From the NCBI GenBank assembly GCA_903834925.1, contig CAILLA010000215.1, positions 1 through 64,000 on the forward strand: a stretch of 64,000 nt of DNA. The letters are read 5' to 3'. Source of the DNA: an uncultured Schlesneria sp. (GTDB lineage Bacteria > Planctomycetota > Planctomycetia > Planctomycetales > Planctomycetaceae). A model generated the notes under the pieces. That model was not told where the DNA came from. It searched no databases and worked only from the letters and a program-made list of their open reading frames with translations. The position numbers were made by a program, and so were the translations under genes. Within the stretch, counting starts at the first letter, position 1, and every line of letters begins with the position of its first letter. Below, piece after piece: positions 1 through 9,479 of this stretch.

Positions 1-97
1 ATCAGAAATTCAAACGGAGGACCTGTCCCGTTGCGACGGCAACGATTGAATCGTTTCCGACGTATGCTCATCACGCGGAGCGATGATGGCTACTTTG
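1..97. repeat. Repeat family A, right part of a ~171-bp terminal-inverted-repeat element truncated by the window edge
   Basis: Ends in ATGCTCATCACGCGGAGCGATGATGGCTACTTTG, as in the copies at 1942-2112 and 40549-40841; internal GGCAACGATTGAATCGTTTCCGACG is shared. Confidence 0.85.
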
Positions 98-107
98 AAA
101 GAAATCC

Positions 108-136
108 TGAAACTTGACTCCATGAGTCAAGTTTCA
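108..136. repeat. Perfect palindrome TGAAACTTGACTC-CAT-GAGTCAAGTTTCA accompanying family A
   Basis: 13-bp arms; the same palindrome lies 10 bp from the family A copy at 31254, in matching relative orientation. Confidence 0.85.
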
Positions 137-258
137 GACCCGAAGAAGTCTATTTCATCTTCTCGTCTTTTCATCAGGGCAGAATATGACTCCTTGCCAG
201 CGCGTTTGCCGATAGCATAAGATAACGTTGATCCGTTTTTCGTGGTGAGGGACCTGTA

Positions 259-1773
259 ATGCTTCGAATGCTCAGTTCACCCAGGCGTCTTTGTAATGGA
301 CTGACGCGTCGGGAACTTATGGAAGTCGGTGGCACCGGATTGCTGGGTCTTTCGCTGCCGCATCTGCTTCAAGCCAATGCCGCCCGGGCGGCCGAAGTCA
401 CCGCGCCGCAAACCCCTGCGGTCCGAGACGGTTTTGGTGCCGCCAAACGATGTATCATCCTGTTTCTTTACGGCTCACCCAGCCAGATGGAAACGGTCGA
501 TATGAAGCCGAACGCACCGTTGGAAATTCGTGGCACTATGCGCCCGATTCCATCCGTTCTGCCCGGACTTGATGTCTGCGAACATCTGCCGAATATGGCA
601 CGGATGATGGACCGGACCACTGTACTTCGATCGATCCACCACGAATACCCGATTCACGGCGTGGCACACGCAATGACTGGTGTGCCAGTCATCGACGTGA
701 ATATGGAGCTGAGTCCGAACGATCCCAAGCATCATCCCTATTTCGGCAGTGCCGTTGAGTATATTGAACGACAGCGACGTGGCGGAATGGCGGCCTTTCC
801 GCAGAATGTGGCACTCCCCTTCCCCTTCAGTTCGCAACGGACGGGCGAAGTGTTTCGAGCCGGTCCTTACGCGGCCTATCTCGGATCTGCATACAACCCG
901 GTCTGGACCGAATTTGAAGGACAGGCTGACCGGTCGGTCTACAAAACATTACGCGACATGAATGTCGAAATCTTCGATCCCTACGTCGGCTGTAAACAAG
1001 ATTCGTACTTTCGGATGGCTTCGACCAGCCTGCCAGCCGAACTGACTCTTGATCGGGTTGATCGACGTCGAACTTTGCTGCAGCAACTGGATGACTCTCG
1101 ACGTGATCTTGATGCCTCGTTAAGCGGTAAATCGCTTTCCAGCTTTCAGCAGATGGCGCATTCGTTGATTCAGTCTCAATCTGTTGCCGCAGCCTTAGAT
1201 GTCCGCCAGGAGTCTGTGGAAACGCGAGAACTCTACGGGATGACGCTGTTCGGTCAGTCATGCCTCACTGCCCGTCGGATGCTCGATGCAGGAACGCGAC
1301 TTGTCAGCGTCTTCTGGGACGAATACGGCTTAGCCGGCGACGCCTGGGACACTCATTGGAACCATTACCCTCGGATGGTAGATCAGCTTCTTCCGGGTCT
1401 CGACAAGGCATTCTCAGGGCTTGTGCTGGATCTGGATCGTCGAGGTCAACTGGACGACACGTTAGTTGTCTGCATCAGCGAACATGGCCGAACACCGAAG
1501 ATTAGTAGCGCCGGAGGAGGAGGTCGCGATCACTGGTCTCAAGCCTATTCCGCACTGTTCGCCGGAGGCGGAATCGCACGAGGCCGTGTGGTCGGAGCAA
1601 CTGACAAACATGCTGGAGAAGTCGTTTCTAACCCAGTCGGGCCAAAAGATATCCTGGCAACAATGTATCACCTGTTGGGAATCGATCCACAAACGTTGCT
1701 GCCGGATAAATCAGGTCGTCCAACTCCACTGGTCCCGGAATCGAGTCGAGTGATCACGGAATTGCTGGCTTGA
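259..1773 (+). CDS. DUF1501 domain-containing protein (Tat-like signal)
   Basis: TRRELMEVGGTGLLGLSL N-terminus; sulfatase-like motifs SPSQMETVDMKP, SEHGRTP, GRDHWSQAYS typical of DUF1501. Confidence 0.9.
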   Translation: MLRMLSSPRRLCNGLTRRELMEVGGTGLLGLSLPHLLQANAARAAEVTAPQTPAVRDGFGAAKRCIILFLYGSPSQMETVDMKPNAPLEIRGTMRPIPSVLPGLDVCEHLPNMARMMDRTTVLRSIHHEYPIHGVAHAMTGVPVIDVNMELSPNDPKHHPYFGSAVEYIERQRRGGMAAFPQNVALPFPFSSQRTGEVFRAGPYAAYLGSAYNPVWTEFEGQADRSVYKTLRDMNVEIFDPYVGCKQDSYFRMASTSLPAELTLDRVDRRRTLLQQLDDSRRDLDASLSGKSLSSFQQMAHSLIQSQSVAAALDVRQESVETRELYGMTLFGQSCLTARRMLDAGTRLVSVFWDEYGLAGDAWDTHWNHYPRMVDQLLPGLDKAFSGLVLDLDRRGQLDDTLVVCISEHGRTPKISSAGGGGRDHWSQAYSALFAGGGIARGRVVGATDKHAGEVVSNPVGPKDILATMYHLLGIDPQTLLPDKSGRPTPLVPESSRVITELLA

Positions 1774-1840
1774 TGCGGTGTATCTTTGAGTTGTAGGGAG
1801 TGGCGGCTAGTCTAGTGGTTAATCGAAAGTGTGAATCTAT

Positions 1841-1925
1841 GTGCCACTGCTTGACCGTCCTCGGTCTAGCAGTGCTCTTCGACCGGCGAAAGGAAAAGAT
1901 ACCCCGTCTCCGACGACTCCAACGA
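1841..1925. repeat. Repeat family B, partial copy
   Basis: GTGCCACTGCTTGACCGTCCTCGGTCTAGCAGTGCTCTTCGA followed by diverged CGTCTCCGACGACTCC; compare 37408-37505. Confidence 0.75.
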
Positions 1926-1941
1926 ACGTTTCAAGTCAGAG

Positions 1942-2112
1942 CAAAGTAGCCATCATCGCTCCGCGTGATGAGCATTGTTCGAGAACCACGCGAATACCAA
2001 TTGGCACGTTTTCAAATCAGGATTTCAAACGACATATCTGTCCCGAAGCTAAGGCAACGATTGAAATGTTTCCGACGCATGCTCATCACGCGGAGCGATG
2101 ATGGCTACTTTG
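1942..2112. repeat. Repeat family A, complete 171-bp element with 34-bp perfect terminal inverted repeats
   Basis: CAAAGTAGCCATCATCGCTCCGCGTGATGAGCAT at 1942-1975 is the exact reverse complement of 2079-2112. Confidence 0.92.
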
Positions 2113-2265
2113 GGAAAAGCCCGACTCAGTGGATTCGAATCCCAGTTGAGTAGTTTCACAAATCACTATTCAAAATCTGCAACGCTATTACTCACTGAAT
2201 ATTCCACAATCCGCAACCGGTCTTGTAAAATTATTGTGCTCGCCTGAGTCAAGAAGGAATCCAAC

Positions 2266-3258
2266 ATGCCCGCCAACCCCGCAGTCACTCACATCGCGAA
2301 AACGCTGGCTTACACAAGCCCATTATTGTCCTGCAGGTTCGATCCGACCGGAAAATACGTTTTCGCCGGCGCCGAAGATTTCAAAGTCGTCCGCTGGGAA
2401 CTGGCGACCGGCACAAAAGTCGAACTCGCCGGACACGAGAGTTGGGTTCGCGGTCTGGCCTTCTCGGCAAATGGTGACACGTTAATCACAGGTGGCAATG
2501 ACGGGCGACTGATCTGGTGGGCGGCGGGTGCCGAGTTGCCTGTTCCGATCCGAACAATCCAGGCACATCAGGGCTGGATTCGCGCTCTTGCTGTCAGTCC
2601 TGATCGTCGATTGCTTGCGTCCTGTAGCAATGATCACAAGGTAAAACTTTGGTCCCTCGCTGATGGTAGCTTAATCCGAGAATTCATCGGGCACGAGCGA
2701 CATGTTTATAATGTCGCGTTCCATCCCGATGGCAAGCACTTGGTTTCAGGCGACATCACGGCAAAATTCCTGCATTGGGAAATTGATTCGGGCAAACAAG
2801 TCCGTAGCTTCGCGATTGCCAGTCTCAGCAAGTACGACCCCGGTTTCATGGCTGATTACGGAGGCCCGTTCTGCCTCGAATTCGCGGCCGATGGAAATCG
2901 GCTTTTCGCAGGGGGAATTACGAACGTCACCAATGCCTTTGCGGGCGTCGGAAATCCGATCATCTCGCAAATCGACTGGGCGGAAGGAAAAGAGGTCGTC
3001 GGACATCTCAGCAAGGCAGGAATCCAGGGGACGACCTGGGGAATGATGCCGCACCCGGAAGGATTTTTGATCGGAGCAACAGGTGGCCAAGGTGGCGGCC
3101 ATCTCTTCTTCTGGAAACTCGATCAGAAGGATGAGTTTCACTCCTTGAATCTCGGCAACACAGCTCGAGATATGTCCCTCCACCCCGATGGCCTGCAAAT
3201 CGCGACCGCGCACCACGACAAGAATTTGCGTTTGAGTCTCATGGCACCGAAAGCGTAA
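2266..3258 (+). CDS. WD40 repeat domain-containing protein
   Basis: Repeated WD-type blades (GHESWVRGLAFSANGDTLITGGNDGRLIWW, LLASCSNDHKVKLW); RBS-like aaggaa upstream. Confidence 0.88.
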   Translation: MPANPAVTHIAKTLAYTSPLLSCRFDPTGKYVFAGAEDFKVVRWELATGTKVELAGHESWVRGLAFSANGDTLITGGNDGRLIWWAAGAELPVPIRTIQAHQGWIRALAVSPDRRLLASCSNDHKVKLWSLADGSLIREFIGHERHVYNVAFHPDGKHLVSGDITAKFLHWEIDSGKQVRSFAIASLSKYDPGFMADYGGPFCLEFAADGNRLFAGGITNVTNAFAGVGNPIISQIDWAEGKEVVGHLSKAGIQGTTWGMMPHPEGFLIGATGGQGGGHLFFWKLDQKDEFHSLNLGNTARDMSLHPDGLQIATAHHDKNLRLSLMAPKA

Positions 3259-3264
3259 CAGGCT

Positions 3265-3292
3265 CGTAGCATGGGCTTCAGCCCGTGCTACG
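3265..3292. repeat. Hairpin CGTAGCATGGGCTTCAGCCCGTGCTACG between convergent genes
   Basis: Near-perfect inverted repeat; the core is shared with the insertion at 40571-40689. Confidence 0.7.
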
Positions 3293-3371
3293 CAACAACA
3301 AGCAGGTGGGTGTACCCACAGGACCACACAGAAGAGTCCAAAAAGAGGTATTTTAACCCACCTTACAACTT

Positions 3372-3674
3372 TCAGTGTTCGGCTTTGGCCTTGACCAAAT
3401 ACGGCTGGCTACCAGCGTTATCAAATAGATGTTGGTATCCCGCAGCAGTCAACGCCATCTTCTCTTGCTTCGCAACCCACCACAGCAAAACCCCGACGCT
3501 CAAGAAGAGTGCCGAGATCATTCCCATCATGAAAAGAATGCTGATCATGTAGGCCTTAGGCTCGGGAGCATCAGACGCTTCCAAGGCATACTTACACATC
3601 GGGCAGGCCCAGGCGTTTGAAGCTTGTGCCAGAACGATTGTGGCAAACGCGATCGACTTCAGTGTGCGATTCAT
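3372..3674 (-). CDS. Small membrane protein with CPMC motif (hypothetical)
   Basis: ORF 3372..3692, likely start MNRTLK at 3674; signal-like N-terminus, ACPMCKYA, one TM helix; last gene of the cox cluster. Confidence 0.7.
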   Translation of the reverse strand: MNRTLKSIAFATIVLAQASNAWACPMCKYALEASDAPEPKAYMISILFMMGMISALFLSVGVLLWWVAKQEKMALTAAGYQHLFDNAGSQPYLVKAKAEH

Positions 3675-3684
3675 AAAATTAACC

Positions 3685-4161
3685 TCAAACATCCGCGCCA
3701 GGCCAAATGTAAAGCATCACATAGATGATAACACCCGTCACTGAGACGTAAACCCAGACAGGGAATGTTATCAAGGCAATTCGACGATGCCGAGCCCAGT
3801 CCTGCTTCCAGGCTCGAAACAATGTGATCGAAGCGAGTACGGGAACTGCTGCCGCCAGAATCACATGTGTGACCAGGATCAGCAGGTAAACGATCCCAAT
3901 CGCAGTCCCCTTATGGCCGAAACGCTTGCCCGGTTCGCCCGTATAGGCATGCAGAGCAAAGTGATAGGCCAGGTAGCACCCGAGAAAAATGATCGACGTC
4001 GCAAACGCAGCAATCATCGTCCGGGCATGAGCTGTCCGCTGACCCCGTTTGATCAGCCAATAGCCAGCAATCAGCATGATTCCCGCCAGGCCGTTGAGGC
4101 CTGCGTTAACCGCCGGAAGCATCGCTGCCCAGTAAGGAAGTTTGTCCACGAGTTGTCGCAC
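3685..4161 (-). CDS. DUF420 domain-containing membrane protein (cytochrome oxidase assembly-associated)
   Basis: LPAVNAGLNGLAGIMLIAGYWLIKRG and conserved His/Tyr in TMs typical of DUF420; next to SCO. Confidence 0.82.
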   Translation of the reverse strand: MRQLVDKLPYWAAMLPAVNAGLNGLAGIMLIAGYWLIKRGQRTAHARTMIAAFATSIIFLGCYLAYHFALHAYTGEPGKRFGHKGTAIGIVYLLILVTHVILAAAVPVLASITLFRAWKQDWARHRRIALITFPVWVYVSVTGVIIYVMLYIWPGADV

Positions 4162-4164
4162 GCC

Positions 4165-5010
4165 TTATTCGGTGGTTTTCTGGTCTGTTTTCGGAATTTT
4201 CAAAGAGGCAATTTGCTTGATTTGTTTCCGCAACTTAGCCATCGCTTCTTCGCCCTTCTGAGCATTAAATTTCCCGATCACTCGACCGGTTTTATCGACC
4301 AGCATGATGTTTGTTGAGTGAATGATTTCAAACCCGGGCTTGCGATCCCGGTCTTCTTCTTCCTGAACGGGCACCAGGAAGCTGCGATGAATCAAATCGT
4401 AAATTTCGGATTGAGGCCCGGTCAGAAACTTCCAGCGGCTGAAGTCAGCCTTCAGTTCCTTTCCGTAGATTTTCAGGACTTCGGGAGTATCTCGCTCGGG
4501 GTCAACGGTCAGTGAGACAAGATTAAAATCGTAATCTTTCAATCGATCTTGTAGTTCCCGCATTTCCATGCTGACTTTGGGACAAGGTCCGCGGCAAAAA
4601 GTAAAAATGAATGAAATGACAAAAGGTTTGCCAAGCAAATCCGCTTTTGTCACCGTTTGGCCTTCGGTATCGGTAAATGAAAAGTCTTCAATCCCGGCGG
4701 GGTCCCAAGGGTTTTCATCTTCCTCTTTCGTCACTTCGCGAGGCAAGAATGTGCCATCCTTTTGAGGGATTAACTTGATTGTTTTCCCGCTTGGGTCAAT
4801 CACCTCCTGAGGTTCATTCTCTGCCATTTTATTGTTGGTGCGAGGCTCTGATTTCGCGAGATTCATCCGTCTCCATTGATACCAGCTGAAGATGATTCCA
4901 ACCAGACACAGTGCCCATGCGATCGACCCAATCCATAATATCGAATTGGAACGTTGTGGAACGACATTTTGATTGTCGCCGTTCGCCGGATTGATGTTGG
5001 TGTCTGTCAT
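4165..5010 (-). CDS. SCO family protein (SCO1/SenC-like copper chaperone)
   Basis: TFCRGPCPKVSMEM (CxxxCP), SLTVDPERDTPEVLKIYGK, distal HSTNIMLVDKTGRVIG. Confidence 0.93.
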   Translation of the reverse strand: MTDTNINPANGDNQNVVPQRSNSILWIGSIAWALCLVGIIFSWYQWRRMNLAKSEPRTNNKMAENEPQEVIDPSGKTIKLIPQKDGTFLPREVTKEEDENPWDPAGIEDFSFTDTEGQTVTKADLLGKPFVISFIFTFCRGPCPKVSMEMRELQDRLKDYDFNLVSLTVDPERDTPEVLKIYGKELKADFSRWKFLTGPQSEIYDLIHRSFLVPVQEEEDRDRKPGFEIIHSTNIMLVDKTGRVIGKFNAQKGEEAMAKLRKQIKQIASLKIPKTDQKTTE

Positions 5011-5034
5011 GTTCTTCTCGGTTGAGCGGCACTT

Positions 5035-5931
5035 CTAACGTGCATTATGGGCGGTTTGGCGACCTGTCATCCAGATGGCAATTGAAATATAGGCCACCGC
5101 GGAAGCAACCGTCACAGCTAGGCAAAGCGGAAACGAAGGAAGCCCGGCTACCGCATCAATATTTGGAGTGACCAGCCGGCGAAGACCAGCTGTACCGTAC
5201 GTGAGAGGATTCAGACGAATCACCCATGACAGCCAACCCGATTCTGGAGCCGGAAAAAACGACCCGGACAACAGCCACATCGGCATTAGGAACACGCTCA
5301 TGATCGCATGAAACCCATGTGTCGAATCCATCGGCCATGCGATCAGGTATCCAAGGGAGGTGAGTGCAAATGCGACCAATGCAAGATAGGCCAGCACCAC
5401 CGGAAAGTTGAACCATGTGAGGCCAGTAGAAATTGGGGGTGATAGTCCGACAAACGCAAGCAATGGGCCAATCGCTAAGAATAACACGGCCTGCATAACC
5501 GCTAAGATTGTTCCGCCAAAAACCTTGCCCAACACGATTGCGGTTCGCGAGACAGGAGCCACCAGAACTCCCTGCAAGAATCCTTCGCGACGGTCTTCAA
5601 TGATCGAGATTGTGGAAAAAATCGCGGTGAACATCACGATCATCACCGCGACACCAGGGAAAAAATATTCCTGATAGGAAATACCTGCTGGTCCTCGAAA
5701 CGATCCTTGCAGGCCTGCCCCGAACAAAATCCAAAAGATAAACGGTTGCCCGAGGGCACCGATAATCCGCGTCCGTTGCCGAAAAAAACGTACGAGTTCC
5801 CTTAAAGCCAGAGTATAGACGGCAAGGCTGATTGATGGTTCGCCGTGCGCAATATCAGCGTTTGAGTAATGAATGGATTCAGGAATCGCAATCGCTTTTG
5901 ACATAGTTTTTTTGAAACACTCGAAACTCAA
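5035..5931 (-). CDS. ABC-2 type transporter permease
   Basis: Multiple TM helices with IIEDRREGFLQGVLVAPVSRTAIVLGK and LMPMWLLSGSFFP typical of ABC-2 permeases. Confidence 0.9.
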   Translation of the reverse strand: MSFECFKKTMSKAIAIPESIHYSNADIAHGEPSISLAVYTLALRELVRFFRQRTRIIGALGQPFIFWILFGAGLQGSFRGPAGISYQEYFFPGVAVMIVMFTAIFSTISIIEDRREGFLQGVLVAPVSRTAIVLGKVFGGTILAVMQAVLFLAIGPLLAFVGLSPPISTGLTWFNFPVVLAYLALVAFALTSLGYLIAWPMDSTHGFHAIMSVFLMPMWLLSGSFFPAPESGWLSWVIRLNPLTYGTAGLRRLVTPNIDAVAGLPSFPLCLAVTVASAVAYISIAIWMTGRQTAHNAR

Positions 5932-6869
5932 ACAGGTTCATTTTCCCAAAACCGATGGCCCGTCCGCGAAATAAACACATCTTCTAACGTCGGTTTCGCT
6001 AGCGAGATCGCCGTGATCTCGTTCGGAAAAGCGGTCACAATATCTCGTAAAAGTTCGTGTCCCGCGTTCCCTTCAATTCTGATCGACTCGCCAATTTGAC
6101 GAGGAGTCAATTGAAATCGATTCGCAAGTTTTTCAGCAAGCGATTTTGGATCCAATGATTGTATCGTCAGGCAATCGCCTCCGACCGAAAGCCGCAATTC
6201 GTCCGGCTTTCCAATCGCGACCAATTCTCCCCGATGCAAGATTCCTAATCGATCACACCGATCAGCTTCTTCCATCAGATGAGTAGTTACAAGGATCGTA
6301 GTCCCTTCGTCACGTCGCAAGCGTGATAAATATTCCCACAAGTCATGGCGAGCACCTGGATCGAGGCCTGTGCTCGGTTCATCGAGCAAGAGGATACAAG
6401 GCTGATGGAGCAAGCTTTTCGCGACTTCCACGCGACGCTTCAGGCCGCCAGACAACGATTGAACAAGATCCCGAGCACGGTCCTTTAAGCCCAACCGGTC
6501 AAGAAGTTCGTCGATGCGAGATTTTGCAGTTTGCCCTGACATGCCATAAAGATGTGCCTGATGCAGCAGGTTTTCCGCAACCGTCAACTTACCATCCAGG
6601 CTGGGCGACTGAAACGTTACACCGATCAACTGTCGGACGGATCGGGATTCGGTCGCCACATTCTTTCCGAGTAGAGTCGCTGTGCCAGACTGGACTGGAA
6701 GAAGAGTGGCCAACAGCCGGAATAACGTCGTTTTCCCACCACCGTTCGGACCGAGCAATCCAAAGATCTCGCCGGTTGAAACCGTGAAACCGATGCCACA
6801 CAGCGCTTCATGATCCCCATAGCGATGACGAAGATTGCAAACACTGACGGCAATACGATCTGACATCAC
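5928..6869 (-). CDS. ABC transporter ATP-binding protein
   Basis: Walker A GPNGGGKTT, signature LSGGLKRRVEVAK, Walker B ILLLDEPSTGLDP; overlaps the permease start by 4 bp. Confidence 0.95.
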   Translation of the reverse strand: MMSDRIAVSVCNLRHRYGDHEALCGIGFTVSTGEIFGLLGPNGGGKTTLFRLLATLLPVQSGTATLLGKNVATESRSVRQLIGVTFQSPSLDGKLTVAENLLHQAHLYGMSGQTAKSRIDELLDRLGLKDRARDLVQSLSGGLKRRVEVAKSLLHQPCILLLDEPSTGLDPGARHDLWEYLSRLRRDEGTTILVTTHLMEEADRCDRLGILHRGELVAIGKPDELRLSVGGDCLTIQSLDPKSLAEKLANRFQLTPRQIGESIRIEGNAGHELLRDIVTAFPNEITAISLAKPTLEDVFISRTGHRFWENEPV

Positions 6870-6886
6870 ATCCTCAATTGGACTGG

Positions 6887-7255
6887 TCAGTGGTGACCAC
6901 CTTGGTGGGCGACAGCGGCTTCATGCTCAGGATAGTCATGAAGCTGCGGGATATCTTGGACATAGTAACTCGCGCCGATATCGGGTCGCAATGAAATTGG
7001 TATCGCCAAGGCGATGATTGTGGTTGGAATTAGCAGAAGATACTTCCAGGCTCGTTCAAACTTCAGGTGCATAAAGTACGCCATCACGCACAATGCCTTG
7101 GCCACAGCGACGGCCAGAACGATCGCACCCAGCAAGATTTTACTTGGCAAATGAATAATGTCGGCAACAACCGAAATCAAAGTGAACACGCACAAGGCGC
7201 AAAACACTTTAAAGTAGGTACTACCATGAGATTCATGATGTTCGTGTTCGGACAT
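6887..7255 (-). CDS. Cytochrome c oxidase subunit IV family protein
   Basis: Short 3-TM protein with KALCVMAYFMHLKFERAWKY; between cox genes. Confidence 0.85.
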   Translation of the reverse strand: MSEHEHHESHGSTYFKVFCALCVFTLISVVADIIHLPSKILLGAIVLAVAVAKALCVMAYFMHLKFERAWKYLLLIPTTIIALAIPISLRPDIGASYYVQDIPQLHDYPEHEAAVAHQGGHH

Positions 7256-7343
7256 GGCATTTGGCTTTCAATTCAAATCCAACGCGTTGTTGGAGCATTT
7301 CCAGTGGCAATAATGATTTCGAACTTCGTACGAATGATCGAAA

Positions 7344-8453
7344 TCAGATGATGTACAACAGAGGGAATAGGAAGATCCAGACCAGGTCAACGAAGTGCCA
7401 ATACAGGCCGACGTTCTCGACAAAGGTCGCGTCATTGATGCTCAGCCGATGGCCCTTCATCAGAATCACCAAAAACATATACAGACCGATGATCACGTGA
7501 ATTGCGTGGAAACCTGTCATCAGAAAATAGTTTGAGGCAAACAGATTTCCATAAAGGATCGGGTGCGATGGAGCCAGTCCGCGCGCTAATGGCTCAAGTT
7601 CATTGTCCTCTTTCAACAACGCTTCAATCTTGCCGTTGACCTCTTCCAAGCTGACGGGAGCGTACTTACTGGAAGGATTGTCTTCCTTACGAATGTCGTC
7701 GAACTTGGCGTAGTCAACGTCCAGCGAAAGATTGCTGCGAACATGTTCTTTCAGGCTCACATATTCCGCGACGAACTTCGAAAGTCTATTCGCTTCTTTC
7801 AATTGTTGCACTTCGACTGGTGTCAGTCCCGATGTTGACGCCGTCAGCTTGGCAATTCTTGCATCCAGATCAGCCTTTTGCAGTTCTCGTGTTTTTGGAA
7901 CTTCGAGCGGAGGCAGCTTTTTGTCGGCACTCAATGTCCGATTGGTTTTTTCAATTTCCAGGTTTGCTGCTGCAGTCGCAACGACAGCATCTGCCTGCAA
8001 TCTTCGGTCCGCGAGCTGTCCAAACTGTTTGACAACTTTGTCCATTGCCTGGCGGTTATTTTCAGGAATGTGACCAGGCAGAATGTCATGCTGGAACTTA
8101 CCCGCATATTCAAGGCTCTTGATTCCGAGGAACAAACAACCCAGTAGAAGCGTGTAGAGCATGAATCGCCAGGCTTTCGCGTACTGGTGCGAGAGCAGGC
8201 AGTCGTGTGAAACGACAACAAAATAGCTGGATACGATCAAAACGAACGTATTGATTCCCCCGAACGCAATGTTGATGTGCGTTACATGCGTATCCGTTGG
8301 CCAGCCGAGCGACCCCATGCGCATCACGATGTAGGTGCCGATAAAGGCTGTGAAGAACATGATTTCTGTACCGAGAAACAACCACATCCCGAGTTTTGCA
8401 TTCGAGATCGGAATACCCATCTTCAGGGTCGGAGCAGGAGCAGCGTGTGTCAT
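7344..8453 (-). CDS. ctaE: Heme-copper oxidase subunit III with a large soluble insertion
   Basis: [65 protein letters not shown] conserved; ~170-residue charged insertion between them. Confidence 0.92.
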   Translation of the reverse strand: MTHAAPAPTLKMGIPISNAKLGMWLFLGTEIMFFTAFIGTYIVMRMGSLGWPTDTHVTHINIAFGGINTFVLIVSSYFVVVSHDCLLSHQYAKAWRFMLYTLLLGCLFLGIKSLEYAGKFQHDILPGHIPENNRQAMDKVVKQFGQLADRRLQADAVVATAAANLEIEKTNRTLSADKKLPPLEVPKTRELQKADLDARIAKLTASTSGLTPVEVQQLKEANRLSKFVAEYVSLKEHVRSNLSLDVDYAKFDDIRKEDNPSSKYAPVSLEEVNGKIEALLKEDNELEPLARGLAPSHPILYGNLFASNYFLMTGFHAIHVIIGLYMFLVILMKGHRLSINDATFVENVGLYWHFVDLVWIFLFPLLYII

Positions 8454-8531
8454 TTCAGTCTCATTCGCAACATAAGTCTTGACCCCCGATGCAGTTCATT
8501 AGCGGGCAGTCAGCAGTGACAAAATCAGGTT

Positions 8532-9479
8532 CTAAAGTCGTTCAAGCAGTCTCAGGTGATCCCAAGTCAGCGTCAGTAACAATACGGGCAAGTAAATTAA
8601 CGAGGTCCAAAGCACTCGGCGGGCACTCGTCCGGGTTTCATTCATGGCGAACAGCACCGACGCGATCAGGTATGCAGACCCGAGCAGCATCGCGACGGTG
8701 GTATAGGTCGAACCTGCCAAGCCAAAATGACTCGGAAGCAGACTGATCGGGATTAGACACAACGCATATGTTATCGCGAGTAAACCCGTAATGTGGGGCA
8801 TCGATTTGCCCCCAGGCAACATTCGCAATCCAGCCCGGCAATAGTCGTCTCGGTGCAACCAGGCGATCGCAAAAAAATGAGGGAATTGCCATACAAACAG
8901 GATCGCAAATAATGCAAACGCATTCATATCCAGCGATGCGCCAGAGGCTAACCACCCCAAGACAGGAGGCAAGGCTCCAGGTATTGCACCCACAGCCGTA
9001 CAAAGCGAAGTCACTCGTTTGAGCGGTGTATAGACACCCGCGTACAACACGAATGTGATTGCGGTCATCATCGCCGTGGCCGAATTCACGGTCAGCGCCA
9101 GGTATGTAGTGCCGACACAGGCCGAGACCAGTCCAAACGTCAGGACTTCAAACGGAGACAGTCGACCGGACGGAAGCGGGCGATTCATTGTTCGCCGCAT
9201 TCGGCCGTCGGTCACCCTCTCAATCCACTGATTCACTGCCGACGATCCAACGGCAACAACGGCGATACCAAGACACGCGTGAAACAACGTGCCCGAAACG
9301 GCAGTCGTTTCCATCCCCAGCACAAACCCGCACGATACCGTCAATAAAACCATTAACGAGATACGTGGTTTGGCGATTTCCACGTAGTCGGAAACTCGGG
9401 CCAAAATGGATGCAATCAAGCTGTCATGTGACGGCTTCGCAACATCGGGACAGACAGGCAGCGGCGAGATTGCACTCAT
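8532..9479 (-). CDS. ctaB: Protoheme IX farnesyltransferase (heme O synthase)
   Basis: UbiA-type motif NQWIERVTDGRMRRTMNRPLPSGR; cox cluster context. Confidence 0.95.
   Translation of the reverse strand: MSAISPLPVCPDVAKPSHDSLIASILARVSDYVEIAKPRISLMVLLTVSCGFVLGMETTAVSGTLFHACLGIAVVAVGSSAVNQWIERVTDGRMRRTMNRPLPSGRLSPFEVLTFGLVSACVGTTYLALTVNSATAMMTAITFVLYAGVYTPLKRVTSLCTAVGAIPGALPPVLGWLASGASLDMNAFALFAILFVWQFPHFFAIAWLHRDDYCRAGLRMLPGGKSMPHITGLLAITYALCLIPISLLPSHFGLAGSTYTTVAMLLGSAYLIASVLFAMNETRTSARRVLWTSLIYLPVLLLTLTWDHLRLLERL

Noticed and set aside
259-1773. DUF1501 at the window start and the PSD1-DUF1501 pair at 40984-45908 as a novel system
   Set aside because: DUF1501/PSD1 pairs are common, well-known (if uncharacterised) planctomycete gene pairs.
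1841-2153. ORFs 1841..2101 and 1965..2153
   Set aside because: They lie within repeat families B and A; the shared C-terminal THAHHAER peptide is a translated inverted repeat, also seen in 31265..31594 and 40633..40830.
2746-3327. 193-aa minus-strand ORF opposite the WD40 gene
   Set aside because: Antisense frame of a clear WD40 coding region.
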